Origin: Sphingomonas sp. LC-1
GTDB lineage: Bacteria; Pseudomonadota; Alphaproteobacteria; Sphingomonadales; Sphingomonadaceae
DNA length: 64,000 bases
Reading direction: 5' to 3'
Assembly: GCF_025371035.1 (NCBI RefSeq)
Contig: NZ_JANZXB010000012.1
Location: forward strand, 1 to 64,000
Made by a program: the position numbers and the translations under genes
In this document: one piece after another, positions 8,325 through 17,170 of the stretch
Layout of the letters: every line of letters starts with the position of its first letter
Position numbering within the stretch: position 1 is the stretch's first letter
The notes under the pieces: generated by a model
Databases searched by the model: none
Seen by the model: only the letters and a program-made list of their open reading frames with translations
Told to the model about the DNA's origin: nothing

Positions 8325-9983
8325 TTAGCTCGGGGGCTGGTCCATGGCGCGTAACATGAAGCGTTGTACCTTGCCGCTGGGGGTTTTCGGCAGTTGCGGC
8401 AGGAACGCGATCAGCCGGGGATAGGCGTGGGCGGACAGTCGGGTTTTGACATGCGCTTTCAGGGCATCGGCCAGCGCTGGCGTTGGCGCAAATCCCGCGT
8501 TGAGGACGATGAACGCCTTGACCAGTTCGGTGCGTTCCGGGTCGGGCACGCCGATGACGGCTGCCTCCATCACGGCAGGATGTTCGATCAATGCACTTTC
8601 CACATCGAAGGGGCCGATGCGATAGCCCGATGAGGTGATCACATCGTCGGCGCGTGCGATGAAGCTGACGCTGCCGTCCGGCCCCAGTTCCACCATATCC
8701 CCCGTCCGGTAATAGCCGTCACGAATGGCGGGGGTGGGTTGGTGCCAATATCCGCCGAACCAGAAGAGCGGCGATCGGGTGATGTCGATGGCCAGTTCGC
8801 CCGGCTCGTTGACGCCCCGTTCGCGGCCGTCCTCCCCCAGCACGGCGACCCGGTAGCCGGGCATCGCGACACCGGCCGAACCGATGCGGACGGCGTGCGA
8901 TAGGCCATGATGGTTGTTCACCACCATGCCCATCTCCGTCTGGCCGTAATGATCGTGCACCGGCACGGCGAGTTGGGCGTCGAACCACCGGATGACCTCG
9001 GGGTTCAGCGGTTCGCCTGCACTACTGACGGCGCGCAGCATGCCCCTTGCTTTCGCGGCCGCAGCGCCGCCTTCCGCCATCAGCAGACGATACGCGGTGG
9101 GCGAGCCGGCAAGGTTGGTGACGCCGAGCCGGGCAACGAGATCGAAGGCGGTCTCGGCGGAAAAGACGCCGTCATATAAGATCGTCGCCCGCCCAAGCAG
9201 CAGCGGCCCGGTGATCCCGTAATACAGGCCATAGGCCCAGCCCGGGTCCGCGATATTCCAGAAATTATCCTCCGCTCGCAGATCTATCGCCCAGCGCATA
9301 TAGGCGCCGATCGCGATCAACGCCTTCAGCGGCACGCCCACGCCTTTGGGAAGGCCAGTGGACCCCGATGTCGACATCATGAGGAAGAGATCGTCGCCGG
9401 TGCGCATGACCGGCACGAAATCGGTCGACATCCCTGCCACCTCGGCCCGGAAATCGATGTCGCCAGCCATGAGCGGTTCTTCCGGCGTTCGGACGAGCGC
9501 GATCGGTGGACATTGTGCGATGTCCGTCAGCTTGGCACGATTGGCGCTGTCCGTCACGACCAGCGCGGCTTGGCTAAGGCCCAGCCGATGGGCGATCGCC
9601 TTGGGGCCGAAGGCGGTGAACAGGGGCTGATAGGTCGCCCCGATCCGCCAGACGCCCAGGATCGTCGCGACCAGCTCGATCCTTCGCGGCAACAGGCCTG
9701 CTACGACGTCGCCGGGCTGGACGCCGTGCGCCGCCAGCATATGCGCCACCTGCGCCGACAGGTCGCGCAACGCGGCGAAGCCATGGTCATGGCGTGTGCC
9801 ATCCGCCGCGATCGTGACAAGCGCCACATCGTCGCTATCGGCATAGCGGTCGCAACATTCGACACAGGCGTTGATACCGTCCGAAAGGCATCCCGAAAGC
9901 CGCGCTCGCTCGCGTTCGATGCAAAAATCCTCGACCGCCTTCCCGTAATCAGGGACGGCGGCCGATGCCGCTATGCCGGTCAT
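8325..9983 (-). CDS. AMP-forming acyl-CoA synthetase (medium-chain/ACSM-like)
   Basis: A 552-aa ANL-superfamily enzyme expected to activate a carboxylic acid to acyl-AMP and then the CoA thioester in the cytoplasm. Core motifs are complete: STSGSTGLPKG (ATP loop), DHYGQTEMG, YRTGDMVEL, GYRIGPFDVESAL (hinge region, typical of medium-chain acyl-CoA synthetases), and PKTPSGKVQR with the catalytic Lys. ATG 9983 is preceded by GGAGAGG 9 nt upstream; an upstream in-frame extension to about 10094 has no homology-like content. It sits between the bicupin gene and the TonB receptor on the same strand, suggesting activation of an imported acid. The substrate cannot be read from the sequence. Confidence 0.9.
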   Translation of the reverse strand: MTGIAASAAVPDYGKAVEDFCIERERARLSGCLSDGINACVECCDRYADSDDVALVTIAADGTRHDHGFAALRDLSAQVAHMLAAHGVQPGDVVAGLLPRRIELVATILGVWRIGATYQPLFTAFGPKAIAHRLGLSQAALVVTDSANRAKLTDIAQCPPIALVRTPEEPLMAGDIDFRAEVAGMSTDFVPVMRTGDDLFLMMSTSGSTGLPKGVGVPLKALIAIGAYMRWAIDLRAEDNFWNIADPGWAYGLYYGITGPLLLGRATILYDGVFSAETAFDLVARLGVTNLAGSPTAYRLLMAEGGAAAAKARGMLRAVSSAGEPLNPEVIRWFDAQLAVPVHDHYGQTEMGMVVNNHHGLSHAVRIGSAGVAMPGYRVAVLGEDGRERGVNEPGELAIDITRSPLFWFGGYWHQPTPAIRDGYYRTGDMVELGPDGSVSFIARADDVITSSGYRIGPFDVESALIEHPAVMEAAVIGVPDPERTELVKAFIVLNAGFAPTPALADALKAHVKTRLSAHAYPRLIAFLPQLPKTPSGKVQRFMLRAMDQPPS

Positions 9984-10140
9984 GCGTTCGATCCTCTCCA
10001 CGATCACGCCGCATTGATGCGGTCTATCGTACGGCCCACCTTTATCGTTGGGTCTCCGCTGCGCCCGGCGGGTGGAGGCGGCGGCTTGGATCAATGATGA
10101 TGATGCGTTCGCCCCTGCGGACGGATCAAATTGGACCGGA

Positions 10141-10167
10141 GTGGCGGCCCTTAGAGGATACCGCCAC
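10141..10167 (-). terminator. hairpin downstream of the cupin gene
   Basis: GTGGCGG (10141-10147) pairs with CCGCCAC (10161-10167) around a 13-nt loop, 20 bp beyond the cupin stop codon in the direction of transcription. There is no strong T-run after it, so termination may be weak or the hairpin may act as a stabiliser. Confidence 0.4.
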
Positions 10168-10187
10168 CCGTCGCTGCGAACTTGGCG

Positions 10188-11054
10188 TTATTTGGGCAGC
10201 ACGTCCCCCGTGATGACCCACAGCTTTTTTGAGAAGGGGCCCTTGGACGTCCATGTGATGTGCATGCCGGCAGACAGGCCGATCGTATCGCCAGCCTTGA
10301 AATTATGCACCTTGCCGGTGTCGGTCTCCACCACCTCGACCTCGCCTTCGAGAAGCAGGATCGTCTCGTCACCCAGCACGCCGGTATAGGGCGTCTTGAG
10401 CGCGCCCTTTTCGTCGACATCGCTTCCGGCGATGCCCTTGCCCGAACGCCACACGCCGCTCATCATCGTGCCCGTCGAACCGCCGGAGCGCAGGAAATAG
10501 AGTTCGCCCGCGACCAGGGGGCCTTCGGCGGGTTCGACGAAATGATATTCCAGCCAGTCGGCGGGATTGTCGCTGGTGTGCGCGATCAGCAGATCCTGCG
10601 GCGGGTTGCTCGTCGGTTCGCTGCCGTTCCAGATGCACCACCATTTCTTGAACGACGGCCCCTCGATCTCCCACTGCACCTCCAGCCCCTTGGGCGAGTT
10701 GATGATGGATCCGGGGCCGACCTTATAGCGCTTGCCGGTGGAAAGGACGGTGAGCACGGCGGTGCCGTCGATCACGCAAGCCACCTCGTCGCCGAGGGGC
10801 GAGGAATAGACAATGGTATGCGACCCGTCCGCCGTCGCGCCCGGCGCGGTGGGGCCGGTGCGCCAGAAGCCGGCCGAGAGCGATCCCGACATACCCTCGG
10901 GCCGGGTCACCACATATTCGCCGTGCACCTGTGCGCCGAAACGGGGCTCGACCCATTCGAACGGCAGCCATTTGTCATTGGGTTCGTTCTGCACGCCGCC
11001 ATGAACCGCGTAACGCGGCAATTCCTGCACCTGCGGCGCCAACTGCGTTGCCAT
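10188..11054 (-). CDS. bicupin protein (cupin_3/EutQ-like repeats)
   Basis: A 288-aa protein with two beta-barrel cupin halves (roughly residues 50-150 and 185-288). Each has the pattern of an acidic/glycine motif followed by a second barrel strand: GDEVACVIDGTAVLTV...VGPGSIINSPKGLEVQW and GDETILLLEGEVEVV...FKAGDTIGLSAGMHITW. This resembles the cupin_3 (DUF861) group, which often lacks the canonical His metal ligands; few are visible here. No signal peptide. ATG 11054 with GGGAG 7 nt upstream. It lies between the ABM-zinc ribbon gene and the acyl-CoA ligase, so a catabolic or sensory role in that pathway is inferred. The exact reaction is unknown. Confidence 0.75.
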   Translation of the reverse strand: MATQLAPQVQELPRYAVHGGVQNEPNDKWLPFEWVEPRFGAQVHGEYVVTRPEGMSGSLSAGFWRTGPTAPGATADGSHTIVYSSPLGDEVACVIDGTAVLTVLSTGKRYKVGPGSIINSPKGLEVQWEIEGPSFKKWWCIWNGSEPTSNPPQDLLIAHTSDNPADWLEYHFVEPAEGPLVAGELYFLRSGGSTGTMMSGVWRSGKGIAGSDVDEKGALKTPYTGVLGDETILLLEGEVEVVETDTGKVHNFKAGDTIGLSAGMHITWTSKGPFSKKLWVITGDVLPK

Positions 11055-11228
11055 GCCAAATCTCCCTTGAACGAGATTGAACCGTAACCGGCCGATCGCG
11101 AAACCGCTCGGTCCCCCCGAATGTCGGCCAGGCTTTACTATCAGAGCATCACGACCAACGGCCTAGCGCCATCCCTGGTCTTTTCGATGAGTCCAGATGA
11201 CGGGCGCTTCGCCGTCTTCTCCACCCGT

Positions 11229-11735
11229 TCATGCCTCCACGGACGGGGCCGACAGCGGGATGGTTTCCGTCAGTAGCGGCACGTCCTTGAATACCGCAAA
11301 GCTGCTGGGCGTGTTCGGCATGACGGGGAAGTTGAAATCGCACTGAGGACAGGGTTCGGCGAGGACCTTCTGCTCTTCCTGCAGCTCGAACGCCTTGTCC
11401 TCGACCAGACCGCAATTGGGGCATACGCGGAGAAGCCGCGTGTTGGTCAGTTCGAAATTAGTGATGATGTCTTCCATGATCGCACCACGCGCCGCCCATG
11501 CCTTGGCGTGCTTGTGGTAGGTCGCTTGGTGCCAGTCCTTGAGCGCCGCGCGGTTCACCCAGAAGCTGACTTCGTTGAACCAGGTCGGGTCTTCCGGATG
11601 GACCCACCACGTCAGATGGAGAAAGCCGGGCAGCTTCATCAGGTGATTGCGCGTATCGGCAAAAATAACCTTGAACTTCTCGTAACCGTCCGGGCTGGAA
11701 AAGCGCACGCGCTGCATACTGAGATAGATGGACAT
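11229..11735 (-). CDS. ABM-like dimeric alpha/beta protein with C-terminal zinc ribbon
   Basis: 168 aa. Residues 1-95 resemble the antibiotic-biosynthesis-monooxygenase (ferredoxin-like, dimeric alpha+beta barrel) fold: FSSPDGYEKFKVIFADTRNHLMKLPGF followed by FNEVSFWVNRAALKDWHQATYHK. Residues about 103-135 carry two Cys pairs, CPNC and CPQC, spaced about 25 residues apart, which look like a rubredoxin-type zinc ribbon. The pairing of the two parts in one short chain is unusual. Start ATG 11735 (MSIYLSMQRV). It is the first gene of the minus-strand set (ABM, cupin, ligase, receptor) and is divergent from the MocR regulator. Reaction unknown; a small oxygenase or an isomerase would both fit the fold. 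Confidence 0.7.
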   Translation of the reverse strand: MSIYLSMQRVRFSSPDGYEKFKVIFADTRNHLMKLPGFLHLTWWVHPEDPTWFNEVSFWVNRAALKDWHQATYHKHAKAWAARGAIMEDIITNFELTNTRLLRVCPNCGLVEDKAFELQEEQKVLAEPCPQCDFNFPVMPNTPSSFAVFKDVPLLTETIPLSAPSVEA

Positions 11736-11830
11736 GGGATTCTCCGCTCGATGAGTCCAGCCCGATAAGCTGTGCGCTCAGGATGAAGAGCGACGTGGTC
11801 AGCCGGTAGGGCCAGTATAGCGGAAGATGA

Positions 11831-11839
11831 TGGTGCCAG
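11831..11839. promoter_or_regulatory. candidate MocR operator, site 2
   Basis: TGGTGCCAG in the 179-bp divergent region between the ABM gene and the MocR regulator, the classical position for an autoregulated MocR site. The further segment ATTGGCGTGACCAG lies at about 11857-11870. Same 9-mer as at 8250 and 13419. Confidence 0.4.
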
Positions 11840-11914
11840 ACGTCGATGCCTCTATCATTGGCGTGACCAGGCGATAGGATCGGTCCAGATGGTGTAGCGA
11901 AGGCATGCCTGACG

Positions 11915-13408
11915 ATGACGATGAACCTGATCATTCGTATCGACCGCGAAGACGAACGATCGCTGCAGGTGCAGATATACGAGGCGGTGCGCAATCAGAT
12001 CCTGCAGGGCACATTGGTTGCCGGCAAGCGGCTACCCTCGACGCGCAGCATGTCGGACCAGCTGGGCATCGCCCGCAACACGGTGACGCTGGCCTATGAA
12101 CGCCTCGCCGCGGAGGACTATATCACCTCGCGGGCCAAGGCGGGCATCTTCGTCAACGACCGGCTGCCCGATGCGACCGTCCTGTTGCGCAATGGCCATT
12201 CCTCGGTTCAGCCCAGCCGCAAGCGGCTCCGGTTGGGCAAGAATCCCAGCTTTTCTGGGCGGGCACCCCGCTTGTGGCACGAAAGGCGATCGCGGCCGCA
12301 GTTCGATTTCTTCGTCGGACGCCCGCGCCCCGACAGCTTTCCGACCAGTTTCTGGCAACGCACGATCGCGCGGCATCTCGCTTATGCCCATGGCATCCAG
12401 ACCGAATATAGCGATCCGCGTGGAATAGCCGCGCTGCGCGAGGCGATCGCGGCGCATCTGGGCGAAACGCGCGGGATAGAAGCCACTGCCGATCAGATCA
12501 TGGTCACCTCCGGCATCCAGGGGGCGCTCAACCTTCTCGCCCGCATCTTCATCACCGATCGTGCGAAGGCGAGCGTGGCGGTCGAGAATCCCTGTTATCA
12601 GGGTGCGGCCTTTCTCTTCGGCAGCTATGGTGCCAGCATCCGGCCGATCGATGTCGACGAACAAGGTATCGTCGTGTCGCAACTCGAAAGCTTCATGGGC
12701 AATCTCGTCTATGTGACGCCGTCCCACCAGTTTCCGACCGGCTGCACGCTCAGCCTCGATCGCCGGCTGCACCTTCTCGACTGGGCTTATCAGACGGGCA
12801 GCTATGTCATAGAGGATGATTATGACAGCGACTTCCGCTATGACGGACCTCCGCTGACCGCGCTCGCCGGGTTGGATCGCCGGGGTCACGTCATCTATCT
12901 CGGCACCTTCTCCAAATCGATCGGCGCGGGGCTGAGAGTGGGTTACGCGGTCATGCCGCGTCATCTCCTCGATCAGGCGCGATTGGTGAAGTCGTTGACC
13001 GACCATGGCGCACCATGGCTGGAACAGGCGGTGATCGCGGATTTCCTGAAGGAAGGCGCGTTTCTCCGCCATCTGCGCCGCATCCGCCGGTCCTATATGG
13101 GCGCGCGCGACGAGGTGATCCGGTCGATCGAAGAGCATTTTCCCGGCGGCGTGCTGATGGGGCGCGAATGCGGCATGCATATGATGTGGACGCTACCGCC
13201 CGATCTGCCGTCCGCGAACGACATGCAGCGCATCGCGCTCAACTGCGGCGTCGGCCTGTATCCATTCGCGGGCGCGGCGACGCAGGAATATGGCAATCCC
13301 GGCCGTTTTCGCGAACGCTCGCTGGTGCTCGGTTATACCGGGCTGACGGAGGAGGCGATCCGCGAAGCCTTTAGCCGGGTCGCCACCGTGGTCGGTCAGC
13401 GCCGTTAG
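11915..13408 (+). CDS. MocR/PdxR-type transcription regulator (GntR HTH plus aminotransferase fold)
   Basis: 497 aa. A GntR-type winged helix (residues 13-75: LQVQIYEAVRNQIL..AGKRLPSTRSMSDQLGIARNTV) is fused to a fold-type I aminotransferase domain (about 125-495). The PLP-binding Lys is K334 in TFSKSIGAGLRVGY, with the DDYDSDFRY motif at 301-309. MocR proteins sense PLP or amino-group ligands and usually activate a neighbouring operon while repressing themselves (family knowledge). ATG 11915 follows GAAGG; a second ATG is two codons later. It is divergent from the ABM-cupin-ligase genes and 138 bp upstream of the aldehyde dehydrogenase, so it is the likely local regulator. Confidence 0.92.
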   Translation: MTMNLIIRIDREDERSLQVQIYEAVRNQILQGTLVAGKRLPSTRSMSDQLGIARNTVTLAYERLAAEDYITSRAKAGIFVNDRLPDATVLLRNGHSSVQPSRKRLRLGKNPSFSGRAPRLWHERRSRPQFDFFVGRPRPDSFPTSFWQRTIARHLAYAHGIQTEYSDPRGIAALREAIAAHLGETRGIEATADQIMVTSGIQGALNLLARIFITDRAKASVAVENPCYQGAAFLFGSYGASIRPIDVDEQGIVVSQLESFMGNLVYVTPSHQFPTGCTLSLDRRLHLLDWAYQTGSYVIEDDYDSDFRYDGPPLTALAGLDRRGHVIYLGTFSKSIGAGLRVGYAVMPRHLLDQARLVKSLTDHGAPWLEQAVIADFLKEGAFLRHLRRIRRSYMGARDEVIRSIEEHFPGGVLMGRECGMHMMWTLPPDLPSANDMQRIALNCGVGLYPFAGAATQEYGNPGRFRERSLVLGYTGLTEEAIREAFSRVATVVGQRR

Positions 13409-13418
13409 GCCGCTCGAA

Positions 13419-13427
13419 CTGGCACCA
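13419..13427. promoter_or_regulatory. candidate MocR operator, site 3
   Basis: CTGGCACCA, the exact reverse complement of TGGTGCCAG, lies 11 bp after the MocR stop codon and about 120 bp upstream of the aldehyde dehydrogenase start, at the same distance as site 1 from its receptor gene. Confidence 0.4.
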
Positions 13428-13546
13428 ACATTAAGGCCCGATTTGGCTCTAGGGCATGGGCCGAAAGCTTCTTAGCCTTCCTGAAAATCATCGACGTTCC
13501 TTTCGCCAGGTTGGCCGACGTCGACGACAATGCAGGAGGATGAAAT

Positions 13547-14953
13547 ATGCCTGGTTACCGGCTTCTGATCGATGGTCGATTGGTCGATGGCGCGGATAGG
13601 ATGGAGGTCATCAACCCCGCGACCGAGGAGGTACTGGCCTTATGCCCGCGCGCCTCGACAGGGCAGTTGGACGAAGCGGTCGGGGCGGCGAAGCGGGCCT
13701 TTCCGGCCTGGGCGAAGACCCCGATCGCGGAGCGACGTGCGCTGATCCTCGCTCTTGCCGACTGCATGGATGTTCACGCGGAGAGCCTTGCGCGTCTGCT
13801 GACCCAGGAACAGGGCAAGCCATTGAGCGAAGCGACGGCCGAGATCGCCTATAGCATCGCCTTCATCCGCCAGCTCGCGACCCATGACCTGCCGGTCGGG
13901 GTGCTGGAGGACAATGACAGCCGCCGGGTCGAACGGCATCGTCGCCCGCTGGGGGTGGTCGGCGCGATCATTCCCTGGAACTTCCCAGTGCTGATCGTCG
14001 CCTTCAAGCTGCCATTGGCGCTGCTGGCGGGCAATACGCTGGTCATCAAGCCGGCACCGACCACGCCCTTGTCGACGCTGCGCCTGGGCGAGATGATGGC
14101 CGGGATCTTCCCGCCGGGCGTGGTCAACGTCATCACCGACCAGAATGACCTGGGCACTCGTCTGACGACGCATCCCGATATCGCGAAGATCAGCTTCACC
14201 GGATCGACCGCAACCGGTCGCAAGGTGATGGAGAGCGCGGCCGCGTCGATCAAGCGCCTGACGCTGGAACTCGGCGGCAACGATGCGGCGATCGTCCTGC
14301 CCGATGCCGACCCGGTGAAGGCGGCGACGGGCATCTTCGGCGGCGCGTTCCTGAACGCCGGACAGGTCTGCATCGCGATCAAGCGCGTCTATGCCCATGC
14401 CGACATTTATGATGCGCTCTGCGCGGAACTGGCCAGACTCGCGGAAGAAGCCGTTGTCGATGACGGGCTGAAGCAGGGCGCACAGATCGGGCCGCTCCAG
14501 AACCGCGCGCAATATGATAAGGTGAAGGCGATCATCGAAGCGGCGCGATCCGACGGCACGATCATCGCCGGGGGCGAGGTGCTGGACCGGCCCGGCTATT
14601 TCATCCGGCCGACCATCGTGCGCGACATCAACGACGGAGCGCGGCTGGTGGACGAGGAACAGTTCGGCCCTGTGCTTCCCGTCATCCGCTATGACGATCC
14701 CGAAGAGGCGCTGGCACGCGCCAACGCGTCCGAGATGGGGCTGGGCGGCTCGATCTGGTCGTCGGACCGCGATGCGGCACATGATCTCGCCATGCGCATG
14801 GAGGCGGGCACGGTCTGGATCAACAAACATCTCGATTTCGGCCCGACCATTCCGTTCGGCGGCGCGAAACAATCGGGTCTGGGCGTCGAATTCGCGGAGG
14901 AGGGATTCCACGAGTTCACCCAGGTCCATGTCATCAACGAAGCGAAGGCCTGA
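13547..14953 (+). CDS. NAD(P)+-dependent aldehyde dehydrogenase
   Basis: 468 aa, ALDH superfamily; oxidises an aldehyde to the acid. Visible motifs: GAIIPWNFPV (residues 139-148), FTGSTATG (218-225), the general base E241 in LELGGNDAA, the nucleophile C275 in NAGQVCIA, and EQFGPVLPVI near the C-terminus. An excellent ribosome-binding site AGGAGG precedes ATG 13547. The second substrate-loop residues (CIAIKRVYAH) suggest the broad aldA/lactaldehyde-vanillin-succinate semialdehyde group, but substrate cannot be fixed. It lies behind the MocR gene and has the same 9-bp motif in its leader as the divergent genes, so it probably works in the same pathway as the acyl-CoA ligase. Confidence 0.92.
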   Translation: MPGYRLLIDGRLVDGADRMEVINPATEEVLALCPRASTGQLDEAVGAAKRAFPAWAKTPIAERRALILALADCMDVHAESLARLLTQEQGKPLSEATAEIAYSIAFIRQLATHDLPVGVLEDNDSRRVERHRRPLGVVGAIIPWNFPVLIVAFKLPLALLAGNTLVIKPAPTTPLSTLRLGEMMAGIFPPGVVNVITDQNDLGTRLTTHPDIAKISFTGSTATGRKVMESAAASIKRLTLELGGNDAAIVLPDADPVKAATGIFGGAFLNAGQVCIAIKRVYAHADIYDALCAELARLAEEAVVDDGLKQGAQIGPLQNRAQYDKVKAIIEAARSDGTIIAGGEVLDRPGYFIRPTIVRDINDGARLVDEEQFGPVLPVIRYDDPEEALARANASEMGLGGSIWSSDRDAAHDLAMRMEAGTVWINKHLDFGPTIPFGGAKQSGLGVEFAEEGFHEFTQVHVINEAKA

Positions 14954-15006
14954 TTGGCACCAAAGCCGACGTCCGAACGAGACATGTCGTAAGCCAGAAT
15001 GTGCGA

Positions 15007-15032
15007 CCGGCCGCGAACAGGATCGCGGCCGG
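15007..15032 (+). terminator. hairpin downstream of the aldehyde dehydrogenase
   Basis: CCGGCCGCGA (15007-15016) and TCGCGGCCGG (15023-15032) form a perfect 10-bp stem with loop ACAGGA, 53 bp after the stop codon. No T-run follows, so it is called from the stem and position only. The remaining 200 bp before rluE hold no recognised gene. Confidence 0.5.
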
Positions 15033-15232
15033 CAGCCGCAACCATAATCCCGACAAGTAGACGTCTTCCGAATGGGACGATCCGCATTCGGCAAGCAGGT
15101 GAGGGGGGAGGTCGCGGTCTTCCGTACAGGAGAGCACGACGGACTGCCTCTGGAAGGGTTGGGCAGGAGCACCCTGTCCGGCAACGATATGCGCTGGAAG
15201 ACAGAGCCGCAGCCGAACGCTATGAGCGCAGC

Positions 15233-15811
15233 ATGGCTCGGCTGCTCCTGTTCAACAAACCCTTTGGGGTCTTATCGCAATTCACGGACCGGGGATCGCC
15301 GACGGTTCGGTCGACATTGTCCGACTTCATTGCGGTAAAGGGCGTCTATCCCGCCGGAAGGCTAGACCGGGATAGCGAGGGCCTGCTGCTATTGTGCGAT
15401 GATGGGCGGCTGCAGGCGCGCATCGCCGATCCCCGCTTCAAGATGCCCAAGACCTATCTCGTACAGGTCGAAGGCGATCCACAGGAGCAGGAACTGGACC
15501 GCTTGCGGCGGGGGGTCTTGCTCAAGGATGGCATGACCTTGCCGGCCGATGTCGCGCGTATCGACGCGCCCGACCTATGGCTGCGCGATCCGCCGATACG
15601 CCAGCGCAGGTTCATTCCCGACAACTGGCTGAAAATCACCATATGCGAAGGCCGCAACCGGCAAGTGCGCCGCATGACGGCCGAGGTCGGCTTGCCCACG
15701 CTGAGGCTGGTCCGCTGGTCGATCGGCGACTGGTCCGTCGCCGGAATCGCGCCGGGCGAGTTCGAGGCCTCGCGTCCGGGCGAGCTTGCCAAAAGCACGC
15801 AGAACCGATGA
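15233..15811 (+). CDS. rluE: 23S rRNA pseudouridine synthase RluE
   Basis: 192-aa RsuA/RluE-type pseudouridine synthase without an N-terminal S4 domain, as is usual for RluE, which modifies U2457 (E. coli numbering) of 23S rRNA. The catalytic Asp is D45 in AGRLDRDSEGLLLL. The family motifs LLLFNKPFGVLSQFTD at the N-terminus and WLKITICEGRNRQVRRMTA near the C-terminus match E. coli RluE closely by eye. ATG 15233 (MARLLLFNKP) is chosen because the upstream in-frame sequence is Arg-rich and unlike the family; its ribosome-binding site is weak. Confidence 0.92.
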   Translation: MARLLLFNKPFGVLSQFTDRGSPTVRSTLSDFIAVKGVYPAGRLDRDSEGLLLLCDDGRLQARIADPRFKMPKTYLVQVEGDPQEQELDRLRRGVLLKDGMTLPADVARIDAPDLWLRDPPIRQRRFIPDNWLKITICEGRNRQVRRMTAEVGLPTLRLVRWSIGDWSVAGIAPGEFEASRPGELAKSTQNR

Positions 15812-16002
15812 CGCTGTTTGCCGGAGGAAAGGGAACCGGTTGCCGTCGACTGCGAAAGCTGATTTGAGGCTTTGCTCAAAGGAGCTTTGACGTCTCCCGC
15901 CCGGTTCATGCGCGCTTGCGATCAGTGGCGTCAGCCTCCTCGCGATCGGCTTGCTCGCCGGGTACTTCGTGTAAAGGCCAATCGGCAGGGTTTTGAATTT
16001 CA

Positions 16003-16833
16003 ATGAATTATCGTCACTCCTTCCATGCCGGCAATAGTGCCGATGTCGTCAAGCACAGCCTGTTGATCGCGCTTGTCCGGGCCTTGCAGCAGAAACAGGG
16101 GGCGTTGACCCTGATCGACACCCATGCCGGCTGCGGACTCTACGACCTTGGCGGTGAGCAGGCGCAACGCACCGGCGAGGCCGCACAGGGGGTTTTGCGG
16201 GCCTTTGCCGACCCGAACCCCTTGCTGGACGACTATCGTGCCGCCGTACGAGCGGTGAATGTCGGGGCGGACCCGCACCTCTACCCCGGCTCGCCGCGCT
16301 TCCTGACGCAGCTTTTGCGTCCGCAGGACGTGCTGATCCTCAACGAGAAACACCCCGAGGACGCGCAAGCCTTGCGTGGTGCCATGCGCGGTACGCCTGC
16401 TGCGGTGCATGAGCGCGACGCCTATGAGCTTTGGCTGGCGATGCTTCCGACCCGCACCGGTCGCGGCGTGGTGGTGGTCGATCCACCCTATGAGCAGACG
16501 GACGAACGCGCCCGCATCACAGCCACCCTCGCGGCCGCGCACCGCAAATGGGCGCATGGCGTGACGGTTATCTGGTATCCGCTGAAAGACCGTACGACGC
16601 ATCAGCAATGGAAGGGCAAGTTACGTCAGCTTGGCATTCCGAAATTCCTGTCGGTCGAGCATTGGTTGTACGATGCCGATCAGCCGGGCGTCTATAACGG
16701 CGCGGGCCTATTCATCGTCAATCCTCCCTATGCCTTTACGCAGGCGCTGCCGCCTCTTCTGGAGGCCCTCCGCGCCGCACTGGCGCCGGAAGGGCATCGG
16801 GGTGAAATCACGGCGGATTGGGTGAACGTTTGA
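16003..16833 (+). CDS. rlmJ: 23S rRNA (adenine(2030)-N6)-methyltransferase RlmJ
   Basis: 276-aa SAM-dependent N6-adenine methyltransferase acting on A2030 of 23S rRNA. It starts with the highly conserved MNYRHSFHAGNSADVVKH, has the SAM-binding stretch LIDTHAGCGLYDL (37-49) and the catalytic DPPY at 160-163, and the late motifs GIPKFLSVEHWLY and GLFIVNPPY. Length is normal for RlmJ (about 280). It forms a small rRNA-modification pair with rluE on the same strand, separated by 191 bp. Confidence 0.95.
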   Translation: MNYRHSFHAGNSADVVKHSLLIALVRALQQKQGALTLIDTHAGCGLYDLGGEQAQRTGEAAQGVLRAFADPNPLLDDYRAAVRAVNVGADPHLYPGSPRFLTQLLRPQDVLILNEKHPEDAQALRGAMRGTPAAVHERDAYELWLAMLPTRTGRGVVVVDPPYEQTDERARITATLAAAHRKWAHGVTVIWYPLKDRTTHQQWKGKLRQLGIPKFLSVEHWLYDADQPGVYNGAGLFIVNPPYAFTQALPPLLEALRAALAPEGHRGEITADWVNV

Positions 16834-17170
16834 GGATCGGCCAGGTCCGGGATCTCGTCAACGAAGCCCATGGGTAACGTCGCTCTGCTTCCCGGCGATC
16901 GTCGGGACGGCGGCGATGTCAACGACGGCACGAGAAAGACCGCAGCCGATGACGGCCTGTGGCATGGTAGGGCTCCTGTCCATGCCGTGCGGGCTCCGCA
17001 GTCCCAAGCAACTGTTCAAACGCGGAAGGGCCCCTTGCTCCCTATCGGGCTCCAGCCCCTGGGGAGGGTGGCCGATTGCCTCAGCAGGCGTGGCGTGTTT
17101 TTTTGAGGCGTTGTGAATGAGATAGCGTGTCGGACGAGCAACCGGGGCGGGGGGAAGCCGTTGTTTCGGG
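16834..17170. other. non-coding stretch between rlmJ and the histidine phosphatase gene
   Basis: No gene can be supported. A T7 run at about 17098-17104 sits between the arms GCCTCA and TGAGGC (6 bp, large loop), which does not make a convincing terminator. Promoter signals for the downstream gene are not obvious. Confidence 0.35.

Noticed and set aside
13640-15184. Antisense open frame of about 510 codons over the aldehyde dehydrogenase
   Set aside because: Shadow of a gene with complete catalytic motifs on the plus strand.
15850-15990. Short stretch encoding a membrane-helix-like SLLAIGLLAGYFV before rlmJ
   Set aside because: The frame opens after a stop and has no ATG, GTG or TTG start; it may be a relic but is not supportable as a gene.
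17076-17110. T7 run flanked by GCCTCA/TGAGGC as a terminator
   Set aside because: The T-run is inside the loop, not after the stem, and the stem is only 6 bp.
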